NCBI GenBank assembly: GCA_910588895.1
Contig: CAJUSS010000133.1
Coordinates: forward strand, 1 to 9,857
Length of the DNA stretch: 9,857 bases
Direction: 5' to 3'
DNA from: an uncultured Lachnospiraceae bacterium
GTDB taxonomy: Bacteria > Bacillota > Clostridia > Lachnospirales > Lachnospiraceae
The position numbers and the translations under genes are program-made. The notes under the pieces were generated by a model. The model made no database searches, was not told the DNA's origin, and worked only from the letters and a program-made list of their open reading frames with translations. Each line of letters opens with the position of its first letter. Position 1 is the stretch's first letter. Of this stretch, positions 1 through 6,650 are shown in pieces.

Positions 1-82
1 TGCATGATAGCTTTCATATTCGGCTATCTTGCGTTTTGCGTGTTTGAGGCAAGAGAGAGAAAAGATAAAGGATGGATGAGAT

Positions 83-592
83 ATGGCGATCTTACAAACT
101 TGGAGAGATCTGGCCTACGGCGATGGCCTGAAGGAAAAAGAGAGAGAGAACCTGTGGACCGGCTATTTTACGATCGAGAAAGGGATCTATGAGAAGATCC
201 TCTCCGATCCCACCCAGGTGATCACAGGAACGGTCAAGGAGCTGGCGGAGCGGTATGACACCGAGATCTTGATCATGACCGGTTTCTTAGACGGGATCAA
301 TGAGAGTTTAAAGGGCTATGAGAACCCGATCGACACCATGGAAGAGGACACGGAGGTCCGGATCGAGATCGACCCGGAGAAGCTGTACTACCATATGGTG
401 GAGGCCAAGGCTAACTGGCTGTATGAGCTTCCTCAGTGGGACCAGATCCTGACCGAGGAGCGCAGGAAGGAGCTGTATAAGGAGCAGAAGGCTTCCGGCA
501 CCATCCGCAAGCCCCAGAAGATCGGAAGGAACGATCCCTGTCCCTGCGGCAGCGGAAAGAAGTATAAAAAGTGCTGCGGGAAGAACGCATGA
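83..592 (+). CDS. SEC-C motif-containing protein
   Basis: 169-residue soluble protein. Its last 20 or so residues (about 147-166) form a SEC-C zinc motif: IGRNDPCPCGSGKKYKKCC, with candidate zinc ligands C153, C155, C164 and C165. This motif is best known from the C-terminus of SecA, where it binds zinc and helps contact SecB and ribosomes, but it also occurs on many small stand-alone proteins of unknown function. Residues 1-145 are mostly charged and helical-looking, with no signal peptide or membrane segment, and I do not recognise a catalytic domain there. The start at 83 is supported by a purine-rich AAAGG site about 11 bases upstream; the other ATGs at 72 and 76 are out of frame. A terminator lies about 80 bases after the stop. 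The SEC-C assignment is firm; the cellular role is unknown. Confidence 0.9.
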   Translation: MAILQTWRDLAYGDGLKEKERENLWTGYFTIEKGIYEKILSDPTQVITGTVKELAERYDTEILIMTGFLDGINESLKGYENPIDTMEEDTEVRIEIDPEKLYYHMVEAKANWLYELPQWDQILTEERRKELYKEQKASGTIRKPQKIGRNDPCPCGSGKKYKKCCGKNA

Positions 593-594
593 GA

Positions 595-672
595 CAGACC
601 TTCCGCCTCGGTCTGACAAGGTGGTCCCTGCCAGGCGCCATGTTGTCAGGGGAACGAGGGAGGAGATAGGAC
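595..672 (+). other. structured intergenic stretch upstream of terminator
   Basis: Between the SEC-C gene and the terminator there are two more potential hairpins. CAGACC (595-600) can pair with GGTCTG (610-615), and CCCTG (626-630) with CAGGG (647-651). With the terminator at 673-714 this gives three stem-loops in about 120 nt. It could be just the 3' UTR of the SEC-C mRNA, or a small RNA or attenuating leader for the methyltransferase. It matched no riboswitch consensus that I could recall. No coding sequence is seen here. Confidence 0.3.
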
Positions 673-714
673 AAGCCGTCCGGACTGCGCGAGTAAGCAG
701 CGGACGGCTTTTTT
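673..714 (+). terminator. intrinsic terminator
   Basis: AAGCCGTCCG (673-682) pairs perfectly with CGGACGGCTT (701-710), and CTGC/GCAG closes the inner part of the loop. The stem runs into six consecutive T residues (709-714). This is a typical Rho-independent terminator for the SEC-C transcript, or an attenuator in front of the methyltransferase gene. Confidence 0.85.
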
Positions 715-763
715 GTACCGGAGGCACATATCTGAAAGCGGCCAGAGCGCTGCCTGGGCAGGA

Positions 764-803
764 AGGTCCGCTATGGGTATGGGCTGTCAGGCCCATGGGA
801 CCT
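764..803 (+). promoter_or_regulatory. hairpin just upstream of methyltransferase RBS
   Basis: AGGTCC (764-769) can pair with GGACCT (798-803). Nested inside, ATGGGC (779-784) pairs with GCCCAT (791-796). The structure ends directly before the AGAGGAG ribosome binding site (806-812). It could affect ribosome access, but there is no T tract and no known riboswitch was recognised. Confidence 0.3.
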
Positions 804-820
804 GGAGAGGAGATGGAGTG

Positions 821-1624
821 ATGGACGCATATACCAGCTTTGCCCGTGTTTATGATCTGTTTATGGACGATATCCCCTATGAGGAGTGGTGTCGGTATCT
901 GACCGGGCTGTTAAGGGAACAGAAGATCGACCACGGTCTGGTCTTAGACCTGGGCTGTGGGACCGGGACCATGACGGAGCTTTTGGCCAGGGAAGGGTAT
1001 GATATGATCGGTGTGGATGCCTCTGTGGAGATGCTGGAGATCGCGATGGAGAAAAAAGAGGCCTCCGGGCTGGATATCCTGTACCTTTTGCAGGATATGC
1101 GCAGCTTTGAGCTCTATGGTACGGTGCGGGCGGTGGTCAGTGTCTGCGATTCCATCAATTACCTCCTCTCCTATGAAGACCTGGTGGAGACCTTCCGCCT
1201 GGTGGATAATTACTTAGATCCGGGCGGGATCTTCCTCTTTGACCTAAACACCGAGTACAAATATGGAGAGCTGCTGGGAGAGAGCACCATCGCGGAGGAC
1301 CGGGAGGAGGGCAGCTTTATCTGGGACAATCATTTTGACCCGGAGAGCCGGATAAACCAGTATGACCTGACCCTCTTCATCCCGGCTTTGGAGGAGGGGC
1401 AGGTCCAAGGGAGCGGACAGGGAGGGCTGTACCGCAGATACCAGGAGACTCATCTCCAGCGGGCCTTTTCTTTGGAAGAGGTCTTTAAAGGGCTTTCGGA
1501 GGCCGGGCTTCAGCTGGTGGCCTGCTACGATGCTTTTACCAGAGAAAAGCCTGCTCAAGGCAGCGATCGGGTCTATATAGTGGCGCGGGAACGGAAAAAG
1601 GCGTCTGCCCGGTCATCGACGTAG
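821..1624 (+). CDS. class I SAM-dependent methyltransferase
   Basis: 267-residue cytoplasmic Rossmann-fold methyltransferase. Motif I, VLDLGCGTG (residues 41-49), is the SAM-binding glycine loop. GVDAS (64-68) ends strand beta-2 and should contact the ribose of SAM. A QDMRSF segment (91-96) and CDSINYL (109-115) match the later SAM-binding and active-site strands of this family (Methyltransf_11/25 type). The substrate cannot be told; such proteins methylate small molecules, lipids or macromolecules. The frame is open back to an ATG at 713, but that start lies in the terminator T tract. The ATG at 821 has AGAGGAG (806-812) with an 8-base spacer, so I use it. The C-terminal tail after about residue 255 is basic and Ser/Ala-rich and probably disordered. 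hslO lies downstream but has its own promoter. Confidence 0.9.
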   Translation: MDAYTSFARVYDLFMDDIPYEEWCRYLTGLLREQKIDHGLVLDLGCGTGTMTELLAREGYDMIGVDASVEMLEIAMEKKEASGLDILYLLQDMRSFELYGTVRAVVSVCDSINYLLSYEDLVETFRLVDNYLDPGGIFLFDLNTEYKYGELLGESTIAEDREEGSFIWDNHFDPESRINQYDLTLFIPALEEGQVQGSGQGGLYRRYQETHLQRAFSLEEVFKGLSEAGLQLVACYDAFTREKPAQGSDRVYIVARERKKASARSST

Positions 1625-1648
1625 AAAGACGGCAGACGGCGTTCCATA

Positions 1649-1677
1649 TTGCAGATCTGTTCCATATATGCTATAAT
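1649..1677 (+). promoter_or_regulatory. promoter for hslO
   Basis: A perfect TATAAT -10 box (1672-1677) sits 17 bases after a weak TTGCAG -35 candidate (1649-1654), placing the transcription start near 1684 and leaving a leader of about 150 nt before hslO. The -10 is convincing, the -35 only partial. Confidence 0.65.
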
Positions 1678-1683
1678 GCCACG

Positions 1684-1815
1684 AAAAGGCAGCCTGCCGG
1701 AAGTGCCTGAGAGCAGCCAGGCTTAAAGCCAAAAGCGGAGCGATATCCGGCATGCGGCTGGTCAAGGGTGAAGATCATCTGCATGTGGTCCTGTCATGAC
1801 CGCCTGCGGTAAACA
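1684..1815 (+). promoter_or_regulatory. structured 5' leader RNA of hslO
   Basis: The long untranslated leader contains several compatible helices. The outer ones are AGCC/GGCT (1691-1694 with 1756-1759) and GCCGGA/TCCGGC (1696-1701 with 1746-1751). These enclose GCCTG/CAGGC (1705-1709 with 1718-1722). A separate hairpin pairs CTGC and GTGGTC (1779-1790) with GACCGC and GCGG (1798-1809), and ends just before the AGAGGAG ribosome binding site (1817-1823). There is no intrinsic terminator, so any control would act on translation or RNA stability. I could not match it to a known riboswitch class. Confidence 0.4.
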
Positions 1816-1833
1816 GAGAGGAGAAGACGAGGG

Positions 1834-2721
1834 ATGGCAGACTATATCATAAGAGCCACAGCCGCCGACGGCCAGATCCGTGCGTTCGCGGCGACCACCA
1901 GGGAGATGGTGGAGACCGCCAGAGCGGCCCATGACACCAGTCCGGTAGCTACAGCGGCGCTGGGGCGGCTCCTTACGGCAGGGGCTATGATGGGCGTGAT
2001 GATGAAGGGAGAGGAGGATCTTCTCACTATAAAGGTCCAGGGAGACGGCCCCATAGAAGGATTAACGGTGACTGCAGACTCAAAGGGCGGCGTAAAAGGC
2101 TACGCGTTCAACCCTTCTGTCATGCTCCCGCCCAATGCGAAGGGAAAGCTGGATGTGGGCGGCGCCCTGGGCATCGGTGTCCTGAGCGTGATCAAGGATA
2201 TCGGCTTAAAGGAGCCCTATGTGGGCCAGACGATCCTGGTGACCGGGGAGATCGGGGACGACCTGACCTATTATTTCGCCACGTCGGAGCAGACGCCCTC
2301 CTCCGTAGCATTAGGGGTCCTGATGAACCGGGAGAACACGGTCCGGCAGGCTGGCGGCTTTATCCTGCAGATGATGCCGGGGGCCTCAGACGAGATCGTC
2401 GCGAAGCTGGAGGAGGAGCTAAAGGAGATCACCTCCATCACCGCGTTGCTGGACGCAGGGGACACGCCGGAGATGATCTTGGAGCATGTTCTGGGACCGT
2501 TCGGGCTGGAGATCAATGATAAGATCCCTACCCGCTTCTTTTGTGATTGCTGTAAAGAACGGGTGGAAAAAGCCCTGATCAGCATCGGGAAAAAGGAGAT
2601 CGAAGAGATGATCGCCGACGGAAAGCCGGTCAGTGTGAACTGCCATTTCTGTAATACGGACTACACCTTTTCTGTGGAGGAGCTGAAAGAGATCCTAAAG
2701 AAGGCCAGGCCGACGGTTTGA
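1834..2721 (+). CDS. hslO: Hsp33 family redox-regulated molecular chaperone
   Basis: 295 residues, the normal length for Hsp33. This cytosolic holdase is silent when its four cysteines bind zinc. It becomes active when oxidative unfolding stress forms disulfides, and it then keeps unfolding proteins soluble. The N-terminal domain (about 1-180) includes the conserved stretch around GRLLTAGAMMG (44-54). The C-terminal redox switch has C237-x-C239 and C270-x-x-C273, the CxC...CxxC zinc centre. An extra cysteine, C240, follows the first pair where many homologues have serine. The ATG at 1834 is preceded by AGAGGAG (1817-1823). The gene has its own promoter and a folded leader. A GC-rich hairpin (GCGGCC 2725-2730 with GGCCGC 2736-2741) and then the bidirectional terminator follow the stop. 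Confidence 0.97.
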   Translation: MADYIIRATAADGQIRAFAATTREMVETARAAHDTSPVATAALGRLLTAGAMMGVMMKGEEDLLTIKVQGDGPIEGLTVTADSKGGVKGYAFNPSVMLPPNAKGKLDVGGALGIGVLSVIKDIGLKEPYVGQTILVTGEIGDDLTYYFATSEQTPSSVALGVLMNRENTVRQAGGFILQMMPGASDEIVAKLEEELKEITSITALLDAGDTPEMILEHVLGPFGLEINDKIPTRFFCDCCKERVEKALISIGKKEIEEMIADGKPVSVNCHFCNTDYTFSVEELKEILKKARPTV

Positions 2722-2801
2722 TCCGCGGCCTTTCTGGCCGCCGCGGGCCATGGGCAAAGGATGGCGGACGTAGGCCAAGGGGATCGGGAGAGGGACGCAA
2801 A

Positions 2802-2829
2802 AAGAGCCATCTTGCGATGGCTCTTATTT
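2802..2829. terminator. bidirectional terminator between hslO and csp
   Basis: AAGAGCCATC (2802-2811) pairs perfectly with GATGGCTCTT (2816-2825) around a TTGC loop. Reading plus, the stem is followed by ATTT; reading minus, it is followed by a run of T residues. It can therefore end both hslO and the convergent cold shock gene, and it looks stronger for the minus strand. Confidence 0.85.
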
Positions 2830-2916
2830 GGGACATCATATCAAACACATAAAACTTCCTTCAACTTACTATCAGATCTGATATATGATTGAAAAAGGTA
2901 CTCTGTATTTTTATGA

Positions 2917-3114
2917 TCATAATTTTGTTACGTTTGTTGCCTGCGGGCCCTTAGCACCATTCACTACGTCGAATTCAACCTGGGCACCCTCATCCAGAGA
3001 CTTGAAACCTTCCATGTTCAGTCCCGAATAATGTACAAATACATCATTGCCCTGCTCGTCGGAAATAAATCCGTACCCCTTCTGGTTGTTAAACCACTTT
3101 ACTGTACCTTTCAT
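2917..3114 (-). CDS. cold shock protein (CspA family)
   Basis: 65-residue single cold shock domain, the standard length. It binds single-stranded RNA and DNA and acts as an RNA chaperone, melting secondary structure at low temperature or during growth shifts. The RNP1 motif is KGYGFI (residues 12-17) and RNP2 is VFVHY (25-29). The aromatic nucleic-acid-binding residues W7, F8, Y14, F16, F26, H28 and Y29 are present. The start has a perfect GGAGG site (minus strand, 3125-3121) with good spacing. It is transcribed toward hslO and divergently from the flavodiiron gene. The leader is roughly 60 nt and can form AGCCG/CGGCT (3154-3158 with 3170-3174 in plus coordinates). Which of the csp paralogues it is cannot be told. 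Confidence 0.97.
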   Translation of the reverse strand: MKGTVKWFNNQKGYGFISDEQGNDVFVHYSGLNMEGFKSLDEGAQVEFDVVNGAKGPQATNVTKL

Positions 3115-3180
3115 ACGCTACCTCCAAAAAGATGAAAAAAATGATAAGCTGATAGCCGTGGACTCTTAGCGGCTTTTGTT

Positions 3181-3209
3181 AGAGTACCATAGTTTTCCTT
3201 CCATGTCAA
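3181..3209 (-). promoter_or_regulatory. promoter for cold shock gene
   Basis: Reading the minus strand, a perfect TTGACA -35 (3209-3204) is followed after 17 bases by TACTCT (3186-3181). This is preceded by TGG, giving an extended -10. The start site would be near 3174. A palindrome, AAATCA-N7-TGATTT (3208-3226), overlaps the -35 box and could be an operator. Confidence 0.6.
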
Positions 3210-3250
3210 ATCATTTTTTTTGATTTTGTGCGAATATTTATGGAAATCAT

Positions 3251-3332
3251 AAAATTTGCCTGATCTTCGGGCAATTTTGAGAAAAAATTGATGTTTATAT
3301 ATATAGATAGGAAGCCGGATCTAGGGTATACT
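3251..3332 (+). promoter_or_regulatory. promoter region for flavodiiron gene
   Basis: Two -10 candidates are visible. TATACT (3327-3332) has a weak TAGATA (3304-3309) 17 bases upstream. TATATA (3300-3305) has a TTGAGA -35 (3277-3282) 17 bases upstream. Upstream of both, AAAATTTGCC (3251-3260) pairs with GGCAATTTT (3270-3278) apart from one bulged T, a possible operator or terminator-like hairpin. The region is clearly more AT-rich than its surroundings. Confidence 0.45.
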
Positions 3333-3366
3333 AAGCCATGATGACCAGAGAGGAGGATAAGTGGAT

Positions 3367-4545
3367 ATGGCAGGAACGATGATCACGGATCAGGTTTATT
3401 ATGTTGGTATGGACGATCGGACGATCGACCTGTTTGAGAGTCAGTATAAGGTGCCGGAGGGCGTGTCTTATAACTCTTATGTGATCGTAGATGAGAAGAC
3501 CGCAGTGATGGATACGGTGGATGGCCGTGCCACAAAAGGGTGGCTGGAGAATGTAGGAGAGGTCTTGGGAGACAGGACGCCGGATCTTTTGGTGATCTCC
3601 CATATGGAGCCGGATCATTCTGGCAGTATACAGGCGCTGGCGGAGAGGTATCCGCAGATGAAGCTGGTGGGGAATGCCAAGACCTTTGCCATGCTGGATC
3701 AGTTTTTTGTGATGGATCTTACAGACAGGAAGGTGGTCGTAAAGGAGGGGGACAGGATAAGCCTGGGGAAACGCTCTCTGGAGTTTTTCATGGCGCCCAT
3801 GGTCCACTGGCCGGAGGTCATGGTGGCCTATGAACCTGTTGGGAAGATCCTCTTTTCCGCCGACGGGTTTGGGAAGTTCGGCGCGCTTGGCGAGGAGAAG
3901 CTGCAAAAGACGGCCGGACCGGACTGGGCGGATGAGGCGAGACGTTACTATTTTAATATAGTAGGAAAATATGGCGCACCGGTCCAGGCGCTCCTGAAAA
4001 AAGCAGCTAAACTGGATATCGCCGCGATCTGTCCGCTCCACGGTCCGGTGCTGACCAAAGACCTGGGATACTACATCGGGCTGTATGATACCTGGAGCAG
4101 CTATCGGGCCGAGGAAGAAGGTGTTGTGGTCGCCTATGCCTCTATCCATGGACATACGGCAGCAGCGGCAAAGGAGCTGGCAAAGCGTTTAGAGGAAAAG
4201 GGGAACAAAACGGTGGAGGTCTACGACCTTTCCCGATGTGATATGTCCGAAGTGGTGACGGCGGCTTTCCGTTATGATAAGCTGGTGCTGGCGTCAGCTA
4301 CTTATGACGGCGGTCTGTTCCCGCCCATGGAAGACCTCCTCCATCATCTGAAGGCCAAGGCATTTCAGGGACGCAGGGTAGGTCTGGTGGAGAACGGGTC
4401 ATGGGGGCCCTTGGCGGCAAAAGCCATGCAGAAGCTTTTGGAAGAGATGAAGGACATCCAGGTCTGTGAAAAGACGGTGACGATCCGGTCGGCCTTAAAA
4501 CCCCAAGATCTTGCCGGCCTGGAAGAACTGGCAGAAAGATTGTGA
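3367..4545 (+). CDS. class A flavodiiron protein (O2/NO reductase, FprA type)
   Basis: 392-residue cytoplasmic flavodiiron protein that reduces O2 to water and/or NO to N2O, protecting anaerobes. The N-terminal metallo-beta-lactamase-like domain (about 1-245) holds the diiron ligands H79-x-E81-x-D83, then H147, D166 and H225, all present; H84 completes the HxExDH motif. The C-terminal flavodoxin domain (about 252-392) has an FMN phosphate loop in AYASIHGHTA (257-266) and the SATYDGG segment near residue 310. No rubredoxin or flavin reductase domain is fused, so electrons must come from a separate donor. A GTG at 3361 is in frame but only four bases from AGGAGG (3351-3356); the ATG at 3367, with a 10-base spacer, is my choice, and the difference is two residues. 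It is a single-gene unit, divergent from csp and closed by a strong terminator. Confidence 0.95.
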   Translation: MAGTMITDQVYYVGMDDRTIDLFESQYKVPEGVSYNSYVIVDEKTAVMDTVDGRATKGWLENVGEVLGDRTPDLLVISHMEPDHSGSIQALAERYPQMKLVGNAKTFAMLDQFFVMDLTDRKVVVKEGDRISLGKRSLEFFMAPMVHWPEVMVAYEPVGKILFSADGFGKFGALGEEKLQKTAGPDWADEARRYYFNIVGKYGAPVQALLKKAAKLDIAAICPLHGPVLTKDLGYYIGLYDTWSSYRAEEEGVVVAYASIHGHTAAAAKELAKRLEEKGNKTVEVYDLSRCDMSEVVTAAFRYDKLVLASATYDGGLFPPMEDLLHHLKAKAFQGRRVGLVENGSWGPLAAKAMQKLLEEMKDIQVCEKTVTIRSALKPQDLAGLEELAERL

Positions 4546-4550
4546 GAGTG

Positions 4551-4588
4551 AGATGAGGATCCTGCTATGCAGGGTCCTCATCTGTTTT
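4551..4588 (+). terminator. intrinsic terminator after flavodiiron gene
   Basis: A 15-bp stem (4551-4565 with 4569-4583, one T-G pair) closes on a TAT loop. After one G it is followed by TTTT (4585-4588), five bases beyond the stop codon. Confidence 0.85.
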
Positions 4589-4665
4589 GGGCCGATCCCG
4601 GTCTTAGATCCTCCTGTTCACGTTCCTATCCACACCCCTGCGCCCTTAATTTATGTACGATCTGC

Positions 4666-4694
4666 TTGTATTCTCCATATGTTTGTAATATAAT
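4666..4694 (+). promoter_or_regulatory. promoter for VanZ-like gene
   Basis: A perfect TATAAT (4689-4694) lies 17 bases after TTGTAT (4666-4671). Between the terminator at 4588 and this promoter I see nothing else. Confidence 0.6.
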
Positions 4695-4730
4695 AGGAAA
4701 ACGTATCACAAAAAGGAAAGAAAAGGACGT

Positions 4731-5261
4731 ATGGAAAAAAAACAACAGAGAACGATAAGGATAAGTACACAGCAATTCTGGGCAGTCCTTTTGGCAGCCT
4801 GGCTCTTGTTCATCTTTGGACATTCTATGGTCCCGGCCAGTATCTCTTCTAAGGAGAGCGGGACATTCCTACTGCTGATCCTTAAGCTGGCGGATGGGAT
4901 GGGGATCGACGGAGGCTGGCTGACGGAGCATATCCTGCGCAAGACGGCCCATTTTGCTGAATATGGCATCTATGGGGTCTTGCTCTGGATCAATGCAAAG
5001 AATGGCCGCAGGGAGCGCAGATACAGTCGGGCCGGTTGGCAGGAGAAGGCATTTCCCCTTGCCCTGGCTGTGATCGGGGTCCCTTTTTTCGACGAGACGA
5101 TCCAGCTCTTTACGCCCGGACGTTCCGGGCAGATAGAGGATGTATGGCTGGATATGGCAGGCTGTTTGACAGGCCTCTTTTTGACAAAGATCTTTATGGG
5201 ATATTTAGGAAAGCTGCTCCGCCGCAGGGACAGAAGACCGGGCCGGGGATATATGGGATGA
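4731..5261 (+). CDS. VanZ-like family integral membrane protein
   Basis: 176-residue membrane protein of the VanZ-like family, named after the enterococcal teicoplanin-resistance accessory protein; most members have no established function. The family signatures are present: RKTAHFAEYG (70-79) and DETIQLFTPGRSGQIEDV (121-138), followed by D141 in a last membrane segment. Likely membrane spans are about 16-34, 75-88, 106-120 and 139-160. The C-terminus is a basic tail (RRRDRRPGR), probably cytoplasmic. The start has AAGGA close by (4723-4727), with a second AAAGGAAAG further upstream. No van genes or other glycopeptide-resistance genes are nearby, so drug resistance should not be inferred. Confidence 0.9.
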   Translation: MEKKQQRTIRISTQQFWAVLLAAWLLFIFGHSMVPASISSKESGTFLLLILKLADGMGIDGGWLTEHILRKTAHFAEYGIYGVLLWINAKNGRRERRYSRAGWQEKAFPLALAVIGVPFFDETIQLFTPGRSGQIEDVWLDMAGCLTGLFLTKIFMGYLGKLLRRRDRRPGRGYMG

Positions 5262-5402
5262 AGGGCCGACCTCCGGCAGGCGGATCCTTGCGCGGGCAGT
5301 ATGGTGCGGGCTCCGCAAGAGAAGGAGTAAGGAAGGGCTTTTTGAGGCATCCTAGTGATGATCGAGAAAGAAGGATCGCAGGGATGGAGTAAGGAGGGAG
5401 AT

Positions 5403-6581
5403 ATGACGGATCTTTTAGTCCAAAGATTTGTGCCGGATCATGAGGATACGGAGGATGAACAGGTGCGGACCCGGTATGGGATCCTTGCCAGTGTGGTAGG
5501 GATTGTCTGCAATCTGGTCCTTTTTTTGGCGAAGCTGGCGGCAGGCCTGATGATCCACAGTATCTCCGTCATGGCGGATGCCTTCAACAACCTGTCGGAT
5601 GCCGCCTCATCGATCATCGGGTTTGTAGGCGTACAGATGGCGGGGAAGCCGGCGGATGAGGACCACCCCTTCGGCCATGGGAGGATTGAATATATCGCTG
5701 CCTTTGTGGTGGCATTTTTGGTGATCGAGGTAGGTTTGACCCTGTTCAAAAACTCGGCCGGAAAGATCTTCCATCCAGAGGAGATGGAGTTTAAGCTGGT
5801 CTCGGTCGCGATCTTGTTCTTGTCGGTCTGTGTCAAGCTGTGGATGGGGCTGTTCAATAAACGGCTGGGAAAACGGATCGGATCCAAGGTGATGCTGGCG
5901 ACAGCGGCCGATTCTTTAGGGGATGTGGCAGCTACCTCCGCCACGATCCTTTCTGTGCTGGTCTTTCGCGTGGCGGGTGTGAACATCGACGGGATCGTAG
6001 GGCTGGTGGTATCGGTGGTGGTCATGATCGCCGGAGTGAACATCGCCAAGGATACCCTGGCGCCTCTGATCGGCGAGCCGATCGATCCGAAGCTGTACCG
6101 CCAGATCAGTGAGTATGTAAAAAGCTTTGACGGCATCGTAGGCACCCATGACCTGATCATACATAATTATGGTCCGTCAAGGAGCATGGCCTCCATCCAT
6201 GCCGAGGTGCCGGATGATGTGGATATCAAGCGCTCCCACGAGATCATCGACCGGATCGAGCGGCTGGCCTATGAACGCTTCCACATGTCCCTGGTGATCC
6301 ATATGGATCCGATCGAGACGAAGGATGAGCGGTTTTTTGCCTATAAGGCCATGCTCCAGGAGGTCCTGGACAGCGTGGATTCCCGGCTGGAATTCCACGA
6401 TCTGCGGATGGTGGGCGGTGTGCAGCGGATCAACCTGATCTTCGACCTGGTGGTCCCCCGGGACTATGGACGGGACAGGTACGCACAGGTGAAGGAGCAG
6501 GTCCTTTGCAGGGTGCGTGAGCGGGACGCGCGTTGTTTTTGCGTGATCACTATGGAGAACAGTTATTGTGCAGAAGGATAA
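5403..6581 (+). CDS. cation diffusion facilitator, probable Mn2+ efflux
   Basis: 392-residue inner-membrane transporter of the CDF family, which exports divalent metals in exchange for protons. Six membrane spans fit at about 25-50, 52-80, 96-115, 131-152, 164-187 and 193-214. The transport-site motifs are N62-x-x-x-D66 in span 2 and D170-x-x-x-D174 in span 5. HPFGHGRIEY (88-97) is the conserved family signature. Zinc CDFs usually have histidine in span 5, so an N/D-D-D-D site points to manganese; this is inference from family knowledge. The cytoplasmic part is longer than usual and appears to hold two ferredoxin-like dimerisation repeats (about 248-303 and 331-388). The ATG at 5403 has AAGGAGG (5391-5397) with a 5-base spacer; the in-frame ATG at 5355 lacks a comparable site. 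No promoter was recognised in the 141-base gap before it, so it may be co-transcribed with the VanZ-like gene. Confidence 0.93.
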   Translation: MTDLLVQRFVPDHEDTEDEQVRTRYGILASVVGIVCNLVLFLAKLAAGLMIHSISVMADAFNNLSDAASSIIGFVGVQMAGKPADEDHPFGHGRIEYIAAFVVAFLVIEVGLTLFKNSAGKIFHPEEMEFKLVSVAILFLSVCVKLWMGLFNKRLGKRIGSKVMLATAADSLGDVAATSATILSVLVFRVAGVNIDGIVGLVVSVVVMIAGVNIAKDTLAPLIGEPIDPKLYRQISEYVKSFDGIVGTHDLIIHNYGPSRSMASIHAEVPDDVDIKRSHEIIDRIERLAYERFHMSLVIHMDPIETKDERFFAYKAMLQEVLDSVDSRLEFHDLRMVGGVQRINLIFDLVVPRDYGRDRYAQVKEQVLCRVRERDARCFCVITMENSYCAEG

Positions 6582-6650
6582 CATTTTTATAGACAGATGC
6601 AATAAGTTGATAAGATCCTGCATTAACTAAGTAGAAAGGAATTCCATTGT

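Noticed and set aside
4..192. Short open frame at the left edge
   Set aside because: It overlaps the SEC-C gene in another frame, has no RBS and resembles no known protein. Bases 1-82 show no clear promoter either.
713..820. Upstream in-frame extension of the methyltransferase to an ATG at 713
   Set aside because: That ATG lies in the T tract of the terminator and has no usable RBS; the added 36 residues look non-coding, and the ATG at 821 has AGAGGAG at the right spacing.
1588..1645. Inverted repeats around the methyltransferase stop (GTCTGCC/GGCAGAC and GGAACG/CGTTCC)
   Set aside because: A hairpin is possible but there is no T tract, and it overlaps the coding end; too weak to call a terminator.
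1681..1809. hslO leader as a known riboswitch (TPP, cobalamin or c-di-GMP class)
   Set aside because: Short similarities such as CTGAGAG and GCCAGG are out of order and the conserved cores of these classes are missing.
3331..4155. 274-codon minus-strand open frame opposite the flavodiiron gene
   Set aside because: It is a shadow of a gene with all catalytic residues intact on the plus strand.
4731..5261. Glycopeptide resistance gene based on VanZ similarity
   Set aside because: No vanHAX-type genes are nearby, and VanZ-like proteins are widespread in genomes without such resistance.
5287..5319. Inverted repeat CTTGCG/CGCAAG after the VanZ-like gene
   Set aside because: The loop is long and no T tract follows directly, so I do not call it a terminator.
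5355..5402. Alternative CDF start at 5355
   Set aside because: There is no good RBS in front of it, while AAGGAGG sits exactly five bases before the ATG at 5403.
5438..6160. 240-codon minus-strand open frame opposite the CDF gene
   Set aside because: It is a shadow of a well-supported transporter gene; no RBS or recognisable domain.
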